DNA of 64,000 nucleotides from Acidisarcina sp963790505 (GTDB lineage Bacteria > Acidobacteriota > Terriglobia > Terriglobales > Acidobacteriaceae), in the NCBI GenBank assembly GCA_963790505.1, contig CAWBOT010000001.1:1-64000 (forward strand), read 5' to 3'. This document shows positions 50,301 through 60,777 of the stretch, piece after piece. The position numbers were made by a program, and so were the translations under genes. The notes below the pieces were generated by a model that was not told the origin of the DNA, did not search any database, and saw only the letters and a list, made by a program, of their open reading frames with translations. How positions within the stretch are numbered: the first letter of the stretch is position 1; every line of letters starts with the position of its first letter.

Positions 50301-51656
50301 TCACTGCTGATAGAGATAGATCTGCATGGGAGCTCCCAGTGTGTTGGCGGTGAAGTTATAAGTATTCAGAAAGATTGCATATTTGCCTTCAGGGTTGCCG
50401 ACAACCGCGACGGCAGGATAAGCGCAAGTAATATAGCCCTGAGCATTGATGCCCGGGGTTACGGTGACTGTGGCGTTGCCACTACCGAGATAGGTTGCGC
50501 AATTTTGCTCCGGATCGAGCGTCGTTACCGTGGCCGATGGATAAAACCCGTAAATCGTGCCGTCCTGCTTCCCGAGATTGATGACGATGTCGGAGTTAGG
50601 TGGCTGGGTCACATCGTCGTTGGGAAAGTCTCCGCCGAACATTGTCGATCCCGAGGCTGTCGTCTGGCCGAAGGTGATCGGCGACGTAAAGCCCGGCAAT
50701 GGAGTGTTTCCTGCCGTGGCGCCCTCTGTCAGAAAACCGAGATAGTTCCCGGCGGCCACAGCCGAAGTGGTCAACGAAGTGGCCGGCTGAGCGACTCCCG
50801 CAAGTGCCGATCCGCCGACCTGACCCATGGCAGGCGAAAACGAAGGATTGCTTTGATCTATGACGAAGATTCCGGTCGGGCCCATCGCAAAGGTGGTCGT
50901 GATGTTGGTAAGACTTGCAAAGATGGACCCTCCATAGTTGTACTGATTGAGAACGCCTTCGCCAGAGAGCGTTGTTGCTGCCTGCCCATTACTGGCCGCG
51001 CAGAGGCCGGTGAACATGTCGGCGCCGTAGGGCGCATTCCCCTGTAGATCCTGAAACTGCCAGTCTGTGCCGTTCGAGGTCGTACTGACGACGAATGCGC
51101 CATAGCCCAGCGGCGACTTGACGGCATCGAGGGAGACCCCGGCCTGCATCCCAACGAATTCGAACCTGAGCCGGTAGGGAATTGAGTAGCAGCTCGTCTG
51201 TGGAACGCCGACTACAAGGGGCGCGGTCGTGTCGCCGGGACGAAGGAGCGCCATACGGCCCGGCACCTCTAACGCGTAACCGTGGGCAGAGCCATTCGAG
51301 CTTCCGAGGTTGAGAAAGCCGTTCGCCGCCTGAAATGTGCCCGCGACGGGGACATTGGGCGATGCTGGAAAGGTGATGGCTTGATAACTGAAGGTGTTCG
51401 CACTATCGTCCAGGCTCAGCGACCAGACGCCCGGGCCCTGACTCCCAACGTAGACGTTCGATGAAGCGGGTGGGGGAGGGGCCGGCAGACTCGCGACCCC
51501 GCTTGGGTTGCCGACGATCGCAGTTGCGTTGGTTCCTCCCCCACAGCCCCCCACCAGGATCACGGTCGCGACAGTGCAGACCAATGACGCAGCCAACCGT
51601 CTCACGCGATATCGGTTTGGTGCTCCGCTTCCATGCTCTTTCATTTCCGTACGCAT
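50301..51656 (-). CDS. Lipoprotein of unknown function
   Basis: ATG 51656 is preferred over frames starting further upstream because GGAGAT lies 5 bases before it. About 451 residues. The basic N-terminus is followed by a hydrophobic stretch and a lipobox (ATVILVGGC), so it should be lipid-anchored. A Gly/Pro/Ala-rich linker leads to a large beta-rich domain with many Thr, Ser, Gly and aromatic residues, typical of extracytoplasmic beta-propeller or beta-sandwich proteins. It has no motif I recognise. It follows the TonB-dependent receptor by 34 bases, so it may be a surface partner of that receptor. Confidence 0.7.
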   Translation of the reverse strand: MRTEMKEHGSGAPNRYRVRRLAASLVCTVATVILVGGCGGGTNATAIVGNPSGVASLPAPPPPASSNVYVGSQGPGVWSLSLDDSANTFSYQAITFPASPNVPVAGTFQAANGFLNLGSSNGSAHGYALEVPGRMALLRPGDTTAPLVVGVPQTSCYSIPYRLRFEFVGMQAGVSLDAVKSPLGYGAFVVSTTSNGTDWQFQDLQGNAPYGADMFTGLCAASNGQAATTLSGEGVLNQYNYGGSIFASLTNITTTFAMGPTGIFVIDQSNPSFSPAMGQVGGSALAGVAQPATSLTTSAVAAGNYLGFLTEGATAGNTPLPGFTSPITFGQTTASGSTMFGGDFPNDDVTQPPNSDIVINLGKQDGTIYGFYPSATVTTLDPEQNCATYLGSGNATVTVTPGINAQGYITCAYPAVAVVGNPEGKYAIFLNTYNFTANTLGAPMQIYLYQQ

Positions 51657-51690
51657 AGTTATCTCCATAAATTGCGTCAGCATTGCAGGC

Positions 51691-54600
51691 TTAGAACGAC
51701 AGCTTCAGGGCAAGCTGAAGAGTTCTCGGACGGTGCGCATCGACCGGATGCAGGAATGAGCCGCCTGTAAGGCAGTCGGAGCCGTCCCCACCGGCGGCAC
51801 TGTAGTATGCGGTGTTACCGCCGTAGCAGCTGATTTCGTTTTCCGCCTGGTTGCCGAGCGTCGGATCGTATATCCGGAATTGTGTGTTGTTAAAGACATT
51901 GAAGGCTTCGACGCGGAATTCCAGGTTGGTCTTCTCGCCGATCGGCGTGTTTTTCTCAAGCGCCATGTCCCAGTTCCAGCGGCTGGGGTTGTTCAAAGAG
52001 TTCCTGCCCGCATTGCCGAAGGTGAGCCCCCGCGGAGCAACGAACGCGGCGGGATTCAGCAGCAAAGGCCCAAAGCTCTGGGGGTTCCTGCCGCCTGGCG
52101 GCAGTCGTGAATGCGGAGATATCCCGGATATATCGGGATAAGATCCCGACCCGACCCCATTCGCCACACCTGCGTTGTCGAGCGTGCCGATCCCCGTCGG
52201 CGTTCCATTGTTAACCACTGTGAACGGTATTCCAGTCTCAAAGAGCGTGAGTCCATTGAGCTGCCAGCCGCCCAGTACGGTTCGCACTGCGGGCGAAGCT
52301 CCCCATGCGGCAGAGTCGTAAGGATGGCCTGGGTAGTTCGCCGCCTCATTGCTCGGATCATCGTCGGCGAAGTGCAGAAACTTGTCCAGGACACGAATGA
52401 GCGGAAGATCATAGATGTAGCTGATGTGAAGGAGCTGCCGCTGATCGAAGTTGGAGCTGGCGCGGTTGGCTTGCACGTCGAAGGAGTTGACGAAGGTCGC
52501 GTCGGAACGGTCCGAAGCATCGTCGAAGGAATGGCTATAGGTATAGGCCACGCCCAGAGTGAGCGGAGCTTGCACTCTGCGCAAAGTTGCCTGGAAGGCG
52601 TTGTAGTTTGAGTTAGCTACGTTTTGAAGTGAGTAGATTTCCCCTAGTCCCGGCGCAAAGGAACGAAGCCCGTTGGCGTTCAGCCCCTGGCTTTGCGCGC
52701 ACGCCGCCGCCATGTTGATATATGACGGATCGCCGGGGTTGACGATGGTCCCGTTGGTGAGCGTAAACGGGCTCGGAGATCCGTCGACGTTCGTGATTTG
52801 AAGGCAATCGCCGGCGCCGACGGTGCTGTTGGTCAACTGCCCCGAGGCGATGAGCAGATTCTGCCCGCGAGTCATCAGGGGCTCATGCGCGGCAAATGGA
52901 TTGGCTGTAGTTGGTTCGAGCTGGTTGATCTCCAGCTCAGTGGTGAGGTGCGTCCCGGTGCTGCCAACATAGGCGAAACTAGCCAACGACTGAAACGGCA
53001 GCTGCTTCTCGACGCTGAGGCTCCACTGCTGCACATAAGGCCACACGACCTTGGTCGGAATCGCCGTAGCGTTGATCGGATAAGCGAGTCCGCCGCCAAT
53101 AGAGCTCCAGCTCTTCGGACTGTAGTCGGTCATGTCGAGCACGATGGGGGCTGCCCCCTCGAGCGAGCCTGTGTTCGCTTCGTCGGCTGTGCCATGCTCG
53201 AAGAAAATACCGTAGCCCCCACGCAGGTCGAACTTTCCGGTACCAGTTGGGTCCCAGGCGAAACCGATCCGCGGGGCCGGATTAAAGAGGTGCCCGGACA
53301 TGCATGAGGATGGCCGACTGCCCACACCGCATTGAACGATGCCGTTAATGATGCGCGGGTCGAGGTTTTGAGAGGGGCTATTCTGGTTGATCATTAGCGG
53401 CAGACCTGTCGCGCGATTGATCAGGTTCGACCCCGAACCAACCTCGACGGTGCTCGCTGCCGCGGAGCTAAACGCCGAAGACTCCCAGTTGTATGCCTGG
53501 TTATTTGCTTCATGAAAGGTGCCAAAGAGGCTAAGGCGGAGCCCGACATTGAGGGTAAACCGCGGCGATACCTTGAAATTGTCTTGAATGTAAGGTTCAA
53601 CGATCTGATAGCGTTGGCGGTAACGTGCCTGGGCGCTATCTTGCTGGAAACTCGAGATCGGGCTGCTTCCATTGCGGTATTTTGATAGAGAAAGTCGGCG
53701 AACGCATTGCCCGTCGAGTTAGTTTCGAGCACATTACTGAAAGTGATAATGCCCTGCGTATCTCCGGTTGCCGCGCCGATGGGCCCATTGACTTGATTTC
53801 GCTGAAAGATAATCCACTGAGCTCCGAACTGTAAGTCGTGTCTCCCGATCACTCTGTCCAGGTTGTCGATGATGCTATAGGTGGGGTTTGTGTGCTCCCA
53901 CGGCATATATGCGGGATCCGCTGCGAAGCCAAGGCCACCATATTCTGCGTTGTTCCCGGCAATCGAAAGCCCGGGCAACTTCGGGTACCCCGTTGACGCC
54001 GGCTCCGTTGTTATTGAAGATCGGACTCAATGGGCAATTGATTCCGGTTGGGTCTGCGCATGGGTTGCTCAAGAATGGGGGGCGGGCCAGACTTACTCCC
54101 GGAGCTGCGATATCGTAAAGCGTGACGTGGGAATCGGTGTAACTCACGACGAATTCATTCAGGAAGGTCGGCGTAAAGCTGCCGGTCAGGCGGGCGACAA
54201 GGCTGATACCCGGAGCAAAGAATCGATTTTGAATGGTGGGGAAGGTGTTTTGCGTGGACGCGTACTGCGGGACTGGGGTCGTTTCGTTCCAATCGTCATT
54301 GATGTAGCGAAAGCTTGCCTGCCACTTGCTGCCGATGGCCTGATCGATGCGAAAGAGCGTCTCGCGCCAGTAGGTTGGCAGCGATACGTCCGCGTTGTAG
54401 CAAGCCGACCCCGTGGAGTTGCAGCCGGAGGTCGCGTTGGGCAACGGCAGAATGCCGGTATTGAGCAGAGTGAGCGCGTTCTGGTCGATCCCACTGCCCT
54501 GATTGGTTGGATAAGTCAGCTGGTTATTGAAGAAGGTGCCGGGGTTGGCGCCAAGCGCCGGGTTGCCCAATCTGGCGTCAGGACAATCAGGATACTGCGC

Positions 54601-55677
54601 GCGGGAAAACGACGTTGCTCCGCCGGTCGGCACGGCCGGGCACACGTCGCTGAAGTCGCCGTTGCGTTCGGCGAGCGAAGGAACGCCCTGCCGATAGGCC
54701 GTCGGCGACGTTTCCTTGCGGAACTCTTCGGAGAAAAAGAAGTGCGTCTTTCCTTTGCCGTCGTAGAGATGAGGGATGGACAACGGCGCCGCCAATCGTT
54801 CCGCCAAAGTCGTTGCGGCGGTAGAGCGGGGCCTTCTTCCCTACATCGAAATAACCTTTGGCATTCAGCGCTTCATTGCGGAAGAACTCGTAGATATTCC
54901 CGTGATACGAGTCTCCGCCAGACTTTGTGGTTACGATCGTCGTCCCGTTGCCGGTGCTTGGATACTGCGCTCCATAATTTGAAGTCAGTACCTTGATCTC
55001 CTGTATTGCGTCGATACTCGGATAGACGATGAGCGTGCTGTGGTCTTTATTATTCCCGACGTTCAGGGTTTCCGAGCCATCGACCTGAAAGCTGTTGTAT
55101 TCCGTTCGTCCGCCATTCACGCTATAGGAACGCAGCCAGCCATGCCCACTTTGGCCTCATCCTGTTGGGTTTGGTTGCTCACACCTGGAGCGAGGGCGAT
55201 AAGCTGGGTGAAGTTTCTGCCGTTGAGCTGGATGCTGGCGACTTCCTTGCCCGTCACGGTGCCGCTGATCTCCGCGTTCTCGGTGTGCAGGCTGGTGAGT
55301 TCGGACGACTCCTGTACGTTGACTGTCGTAGTCTGTGTGCCTACGGTCAGCTGCACATTCAGCACCATTGCCTGTCCCATTCCAAGCGTGACATCATGCG
55401 GGGAAAGATCGAACCCCTGCGCCTGGATGACAACCTGATAGCGGCCTGCGGCCAGATAGGGAACGGTGTAGTTTCCTTCCGCATCTGTCGTTGCGCTGAC
55501 CTGCGAACCGGTGTCCTGGTTGGTGATCTCGACCTTCGCGCCCGGCACGACCGCGTTCTCCTGGTCGGTCACCTGGCCGTAGAACCTGGCATTCTGAGCG
55601 CGCGCGGTCGCGGCCAGGCAAAGCGCCATGAGGGCAAACGCAGCTGCGGTAAAGCACTTCTTGATGACGCATCGCAT
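51691..55677 (-). CDS. Oar-type TonB-dependent outer-membrane receptor, several frameshifts
   Basis: Joined across frames this is about 1,325 residues. It opens with a signal peptide (CFTAAAFALMALCLAATARA) and a carboxypeptidase-regulatory beta-sandwich (YGQVTDQENAVVPGAKVEIT, TDAEGNYTVPYLAAGRYQV). The plug region follows (SIQLNGRNFTQLIALAPGVS, EYNSFQVDGSETLNVGNN, IQEIKVLTSNYGAQYPSTG, then FFRNEALNAKGYFD). A long beta-barrel ends in a terminal Phe (LQLALKLSF), the usual outer-membrane assembly signal. Frame breaks lie near 55118, 54790, 53960 and 53640-53430, with the last intact frame to 51691. CAGGAC precedes the ATG at 8 bases. It begins 18 bases after the sigma-factor gene. Such receptors take up carbohydrates, peptides or metallophores; the ligand is unknown. 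Confidence 0.87.
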
Positions 55678-55695
55678 TGGACTAGTCCTGGAAAA

Positions 55696-58515
55696 TCACG
55701 GCTGGGGAATCGCGCTCTGGGAATCATGCGAGCTCAGAGGCAGCACTCCGGGGAGGTGTAGCAAAGAAGTCCGTATCAGGGTGAAGCTGTGGGCAAGATC
55801 GCTCATAGCTTCTGCTGTGGATCGGTTGGGATTCACACCCGGATACAGTAATTCCTTCGAAATGCCGAGGTCGGTCTGCGCCGCCTGGGTCAGAGATATC
55901 TGAAGAGTGCTGGCGGGTACGGCGCTTTGGGGCGCCGTGTATTGAAGAGAGGAGAGAGCGGCTTCCTGCTGCACAAGGGAAGAGCGAATGTCTGCGGCAT
56001 CTTGTGATAAGAGTGCGTCGAGTATCTTGGCGGCGTCGGGTGTAAGTGGCGCCGCAGGTGAGTATTCTTTCAGCAATGTTTGTATCTGGTTGCTTTCACG
56101 GGCAATGACCGTTGCGGAATTGAGTATCTGGTAAGAGGCCCTCCGGCAGTCGTCGCGGTCGATATGGTTCTCCTGGCAGTATTGCTCCATGGGGCTTATG
56201 TCTGAGGCCGCGGTGACCACGGCCAAGGATGAGGGTGATTCCGAGTCGGGACGCGCCCGGTCCATATCGCGATAGCTCGCAATCGCCGAAGAGACGTGAG
56301 CGATAGCGAGCAATGCGGCAGAGATCTGGCGCTTCCGGTCATCAGTGTCGACGACGCCCTTGACCACGATGCCCGTCGGCTGCCTCTCTATTTCCAGGCG
56401 TTCCGTGTCCGCGCCCAACTTCTTCAGGGCGAGCAGCAGCTGTAGCTCGGTTTCATTCAGTTGCTCTTCCGAGAGGTTAATCGGGATGCGGATACCGGGG
56501 ACGCTGAGAGAGGGTTGTGTTCGCGGTAAGAGTCCGTCCTCCGGTTCAAACCATCGCTCGCTTTCCTTGCTCCAGGGCATGACTGAATAGGAAAGCTCGG
56601 CGACCTCAATTACCCGCCGGTCGCGAAGCTCTATTCTGCGCGCGACCGGATGTAAATCCCCCGCGCGCATCGTCAGCGACTCTTCGCGAATCAGCGGATC
56701 GTCAGGGGTCGAGCTCACCAACACGAGGCTGGAGTTGATCTGTTCGAGCCGATCCGTCGGGTTCTTCACATGATCGCGCCACGTCTTGTACCCAGTGGCA
56801 GAAAGAGGCTCGTCCCAGTCGACGTGGGCTGCTGCGAACATTTCCCGGATGTCCTGCGCCTCGGGGGTGAGGGGCTGCCGGAGCGGGTGGCGACGCCTTT
56901 GAGCATCTCGATACAAATCCCGCCTGAGAGTAGTTTGTCCTGCGAGGATCGAAATCTGTTGGTGGACAACGCCGGCATGGTTTGCGGTTGCCGGGCCGAG
57001 TTCAGCTACCGCCGCCCTGCGGAGGACGTCCCCCGCTCGAAGCGGGGCGCGATGTTGGGCGCCATAGTGGAGAAACGACAAGACGGCAATCAGGAGCAGT
57101 GCGGCGAAGATCCAGATCGGTCTCGACGCCGGCGAGAGGAGCGCTCGCAGTCTTTCAAAGAATCCCCATCGGCGCTTCCTCACCATGGGTCTATTTGAAG
57201 CCCCTGTCGCGGCGTCATCTGCCTCGCGAAGCGCATCGTCGAACTCTGCAAGACTCCCTGTCGCCGGCTCGGTCGAATAAAGCGGATCCTTGTAAACCAC
57301 CTCAAACAGGGCCCCGTCCAGCGTGAAGCGGACTGCCAGGCTGATGGTCCGTCCTCCGCTCATGCTTATGCTGTGTGCGAGTTCGGGGCCAGCATCGGGT
57401 GGGACGGCCAACACCGGTAGCGCCAGCAGGGTGAGCCCTTGCTCGCTGATAACTTCGACGAGCTTCAGAGTCTCGACCGAATGGGTCTCCACCTTAAGCG
57501 TCGCGATCTCCGAGTTCAGATCTCGAACCGCAAGGATGTCGCCGTTCACCGCAAGCATGAGGCCGCTCGCATGGTGGGTGCGTATCTCCGCCAGCCGCCG
57601 TCGGCCCTCGGCGATCGCACGATTCACTCCCTGCAACTTTCTTGCTGAACTTGCCGCGCCCCTTCCTCGCATTTGCGCCGCCGATCCAAGCGTGTCTTCG
57701 GGAGAACGGCGCGAGGTGGGAGGCATCCCTAGACTCTGCGTCACGAGATCCAGGCAACGCTTGCAGCAGGCGAGGTGCGCCAGGGTCTGGCTGTCGAGGG
57801 CGTACCCCACGTCTCCGCTGTATCGGGCCCTGATTCGCTCCACAGGCTCGCAGCGGTCGTTCGCGCTCTCGAAGATCGTCTGTCGAAGCTCCTCGGCAAA
57901 TCGGTGCGCGGACATCGGCGAGTGCCGCATCTGGGGGGGAGGCGGCAATGCCGGAGAGGACTCATGGATGCCGCCTGCTTTGGAGAGGTAAGACCGTATC
58001 TCTTGCCTTGCGTAGCGCAGACTCAGGTCCACCGCGTGCCGCGTCACCATGCAGATCCGCATGATTTCGTCAGGAAAGTATCCGTGAAAAAAACGCAGCA
58101 AAAAAATGCTCGCGTACTTGGCGGTTTGCCGGCGCCAGAGCAAATAGTTCACGATGCGTCGCAGTTCGTTCTGCAATTCCAGTTGATCGGCTTCGTTGGC
58201 CATCCGCAGCCGAATCGCCAACGTATCGAAGTCGATGGTGGACAAGTTCTGGAATGAGTAATTCCTTCCCCGCCTGCGCTCACTCAAGTGTGCGAATTTC
58301 AGGTAGGTATACAGAACCGGCTCGAGGTTGTGCACGTCACGCAGGCTATCCCATGAGAGCAGCAGCTTCACGAAGCATTCCTGCACCAGGTCTTCGGCCG
58401 CGCTGCGGTCGTTCTCGCAAAAATGCAAAGCCCAGCGAAGCAGCCACTCATGCTTCGAGGCAAACACTTCTTCCGGACTAGTGGTAGGAGCACTACCGAG
58501 GGCAGGGACAGACAT
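55696..58515 (-). CDS. ECF-type sigma factor fused to zinc-finger anti-sigma-like segment, TM helix and periplasmic domain
   Basis: This is 939 residues in one intact frame. Residues about 15-180 form an ECF sigma factor: region 2 (RSAAEDLVQECFVKLLLSWD) and a region-4 helix-turn-helix (FPDEIMRICMVTRHAVDLSL). Next comes a zinc anti-sigma-type motif His247-x3-Cys251-x2-Cys254 (LAHLACCKRCLDLV), and a cytoplasmic linker and beta-rich part (about 290-440). One membrane helix spans about 466-485 (RPIWIFAALLLIAVLSFLHYG split around it), and a periplasmic region of about 450 residues follows. Part of that region (about 688-750, LQLLLALKKLGADTERLEIE then GVVDTDDRKRQISAALLAIA) looks like a BON/ring-type domain. 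Activation probably requires proteolysis or a conformational signal. It is 18 bases upstream of the TonB receptor gene. Confidence 0.85.
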   Translation of the reverse strand: MSVPALGSAPTTSPEEVFASKHEWLLRWALHFCENDRSAAEDLVQECFVKLLLSWDSLRDVHNLEPVLYTYLKFAHLSERRRGRNYSFQNLSTIDFDTLAIRLRMANEADQLELQNELRRIVNYLLWRRQTAKYASIFLLRFFHGYFPDEIMRICMVTRHAVDLSLRYARQEIRSYLSKAGGIHESSPALPPPPQMRHSPMSAHRFAEELRQTIFESANDRCEPVERIRARYSGDVGYALDSQTLAHLACCKRCLDLVTQSLGMPPTSRRSPEDTLGSAAQMRGRGAASSARKLQGVNRAIAEGRRRLAEIRTHHASGLMLAVNGDILAVRDLNSEIATLKVETHSVETLKLVEVISEQGLTLLALPVLAVPPDAGPELAHSISMSGGRTISLAVRFTLDGALFEVVYKDPLYSTEPATGSLAEFDDALREADDAATGASNRPMVRKRRWGFFERLRALLSPASRPIWIFAALLLIAVLSFLHYGAQHRAPLRAGDVLRRAAVAELGPATANHAGVVHQQISILAGQTTLRRDLYRDAQRRRHPLRQPLTPEAQDIREMFAAAHVDWDEPLSATGYKTWRDHVKNPTDRLEQINSSLVLVSSTPDDPLIREESLTMRAGDLHPVARRIELRDRRVIEVAELSYSVMPWSKESERWFEPEDGLLPRTQPSLSVPGIRIPINLSEEQLNETELQLLLALKKLGADTERLEIERQPTGIVVKGVVDTDDRKRQISAALLAIAHVSSAIASYRDMDRARPDSESPSSLAVVTAASDISPMEQYCQENHIDRDDCRRASYQILNSATVIARESNQIQTLLKEYSPAAPLTPDAAKILDALLSQDAADIRSSLVQQEAALSSLQYTAPQSAVPASTLQISLTQAAQTDLGISKELLYPGVNPNRSTAEAMSDLAHSFTLIRTSLLHLPGVLPLSSHDSQSAIPQP

Positions 58516-58917
58516 AAGGAACTATCGCTACCTAGTATCCGCATAAACCAGCCGATATCTCTCGTCTCATCATCCGAAATTTATATTTAATTATTTCAAA
58601 CTTAATTCATCTTAAGTTCATCTTAGCTTCATCATTGACTTCATTGCCAAAGGCTAACTTCAGCTTGCTGGACAACGAGCCGGCGAGCTACTGTGCATGT
58701 GCAACTACAGCATAACAACCTTGATAACAACGGATCGACAACCTATCCGCTGTTGCTATCACCAAGCTTAGAGATATTTAGTCTCCATAGATCGGAGCGC
58801 CGCCTAGCTCGGTCGTATATGCGTGCGTCCGTTGTATCGTCCCTTCCATCCGGACCTCGGGTCCCCCATCACGGCGGGAGCCAACTATAACCCCCAACTC
58901 CTCAAGGAGCAGTAATT
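58516..58917. other. Divergent intergenic region, sigma factor / PstS-like gene
   Basis: These 402 bases lie between two divergent genes. The part nearest the sigma gene (about 58570-58650) is A+T-rich and contains the period-11 direct repeats listed separately. The remaining ~250 bases are of ordinary composition and form a long leader for the rightward gene. I see no riboswitch or small gene that I can support. Confidence 0.5.
58595..58644 (+). promoter_or_regulatory. Period-11 direct repeats (PHO-box-like)
   Basis: TTCAA at 58595 and TTCAT at 58606, 58617, 58628 and 58640 repeat with spacings 11, 11, 11 and 12, separated by A+T-rich hexamers (CTTAAG, CTTAGC). Direct repeats with 11-base period are the architecture of PhoB/PhoP sites, one unit per helical turn, although the core here differs from the E. 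coli CTGTCAT. The site is about 80 bases upstream of the sigma-factor start and about 275 bases upstream of a PstS-like gene. Confidence 0.45.
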
Positions 58918-60608
58918 ATGAAGAGCTTGAAAGCATCCATCGGTGCGCTTGCTGTGGCTTGTGCAGCCGTGGCGGCCTCCGCAGCCCACGCGCAAACTCT
59001 GCAGTCCTCACCGCAGGGTCCTCCGCGCAATTCGGCCCATTCGCAGTCGCGGCCTACTCGCTAGCGAAGAGCGGCGGCGTAACGGCGTATCACTACACCG
59101 TTAAGACCAGCAACTGCACCACCGGTTCGACCGTGTGCTACTCATCGCTCGCCGATAGCCGTGGAACGGGCGCGAATGCTATTCCCAACGAGCCGGGCAA
59201 TCTCTGGGTAGTCTGGAGCTCGAACGGCATTTGGGCGTACCTGTCAATCGACTCGACCGTCGGCGTTCGCGGCTTCGAGGCGTATCCCCGCGCCAAGCTT
59301 GCCTTGGCCGCTCTGGCCAGCCTGCCGTTAAGTGCCACCACGAACTACACCTATTGGGCTGACGGCACCAAGGACACCGCTTTGACCAGCGCTGTTTATG
59401 GCGCGTTGAACCAGGTTGCGCTCACCGCCGCCAACACTGACATTCGTCCCGAGGATGCGCTCTTTGCTACCAACCGAGCGATCACCCTGGGTTACAGCGT
59501 AACCAACCCCATCGAGAGCTACTTCAGCACCACGGTCGCTCACCCGGTGAAATTCAGCCTCAGCACTGGTGTTGCCGATCCGGTCAGCGGCCAGATCATT
59601 CCCGCTGCCAACGCCTTCGTCACCCTGCCGATTGGCGCAGCCCCGATCGTATTTCTGGTCAACAGCAGTCTGAGCGCAGCTACAAACTTACGCGTGACCG
59701 AAGGCGGTACGAACAATGCCGCGAAGCTCTTTGGCGGGACCGGCGCCTGCGCCGGCAACCTGCTGGATGGCGTCGCTTCCACTGTTGCGCTGTCTCCCAT
59801 TATTCGCGAACCGCTCTCTGGCACCATGAATACCACAGAGTTCACCAATTTCTCCCTGCACGCCGGCGGGTCCTCTCAGGAGACCGGCATCACCACCAAC
59901 CCGGCCCACCAACCTTGCGGCAGCGGAGATCGCGACCGTGCAGTTGGAACCGGCGAAGAAGTGAAGGCGATCGCGGGCACGACAACACCCGTAGTGACGA
60001 ACGGCGTCGGTTATTCCTTCTTCAGCAATGAGTCGACGGGAGCCTCCACCGCCTACAAATACATCACCCTCGATGGCGTTGACCCGATCAACGCCAGCTA
60101 CTCCAACGGCGCCCTGCCCACCTGCCCGGTCGTGAACAACCAATACAGCTGCCCCATCGCCAATGGCGCTTCCTTCCCGAACCTGCGGAAGGGAACTTAT
60201 CGCTCCTGGTCGATGTATCGGTTGGTCACGGATGCGAGCCACGAGACCAACGCCAAGAAGCTGGTCACCCAGGCGCAAACCCTCGTCAACTCCAACATTC
60301 CCGACTTTGTCCCCTTCAGCCCGGTTTGCAAGGTGACCGCCAGCGGCACCAACGATCCCGGTCTGGACGTCTACCGCCAGCACTTCACTCCCACGGGCGT
60401 GACTCTGCCTTATCCCGGACCGAACGACGGTCCGATCCAGGCGTCGGTGCACTGCACCGTCGGTGGGCCGGCCACGCTGGTCTATCGCACGCTGGGCGGG
60501 GAAGGCACGAGCAACACCGAGTCGGGCGGCGACGCGGGTGGCGTGATCGAAGGTCCCTTCACCGGCAATCCGACTCCCTTCCCGGGACCGGTTGGTACCC
60601 GGCAGTAG
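58918..60608 (+). CDS. Secreted substrate-binding-like protein (PstS-like), frameshift after signal peptide
   Basis: The true start is ATG 58918 with AAGGAG 8 bases upstream; it encodes a clean signal peptide (MKSLKASIGALAVACAAVAA, cleavage near AHAQ). That frame ends soon after, while the mature protein continues in another frame from about 59000 (AVLTAGSSAQFGPFAVAAYS), so one indel near 59000 is implied. The total is about 563 residues. GSSAQF near the mature N-terminus, IWAYLSIDSTVGVRGFEAYP, TAANTDIRPEDALFATNRA and REPLSGTMNTTEF resemble phosphate-binding PstS-like periplasmic proteins (the SGT loop and TDIRPEDA segments). No permease or ATPase genes lie nearby. The function is inferred, with moderate confidence. 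Confidence 0.65.
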
Positions 60609-60643
60609 AAGAGCCTGCACTCAAACGCTAGTCAACCGTGGAC

Positions 60644-60663
60644 GGGCCGTCGTAAGGCGGCCC
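60644..60663 (+). terminator. Short GC-rich hairpin after the PstS-like gene
   Basis: GGGCCG / CGGCCC with an 8-base loop lies 36 bases past the stop. TGTTC follows without a T run, so termination is possible but unproven. Confidence 0.4.
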
Positions 60664-60777
60664 TGTTCACCCTCAGGTTCCGGCAGCAAACTGATAAGCA
60701 GACACTGCGCCGAGTAAGTCATAAGACCGAACGAGCGACATTTAGCCCATAGTTATCCCCAAGTCAGGACTTAGTCG

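Noticed and set aside
53881..54996. 371-codon plus-strand frame antisense to the TonB receptor
   Set aside because: The minus strand carries consistent receptor sequence across its frames; this one is a compositional shadow.
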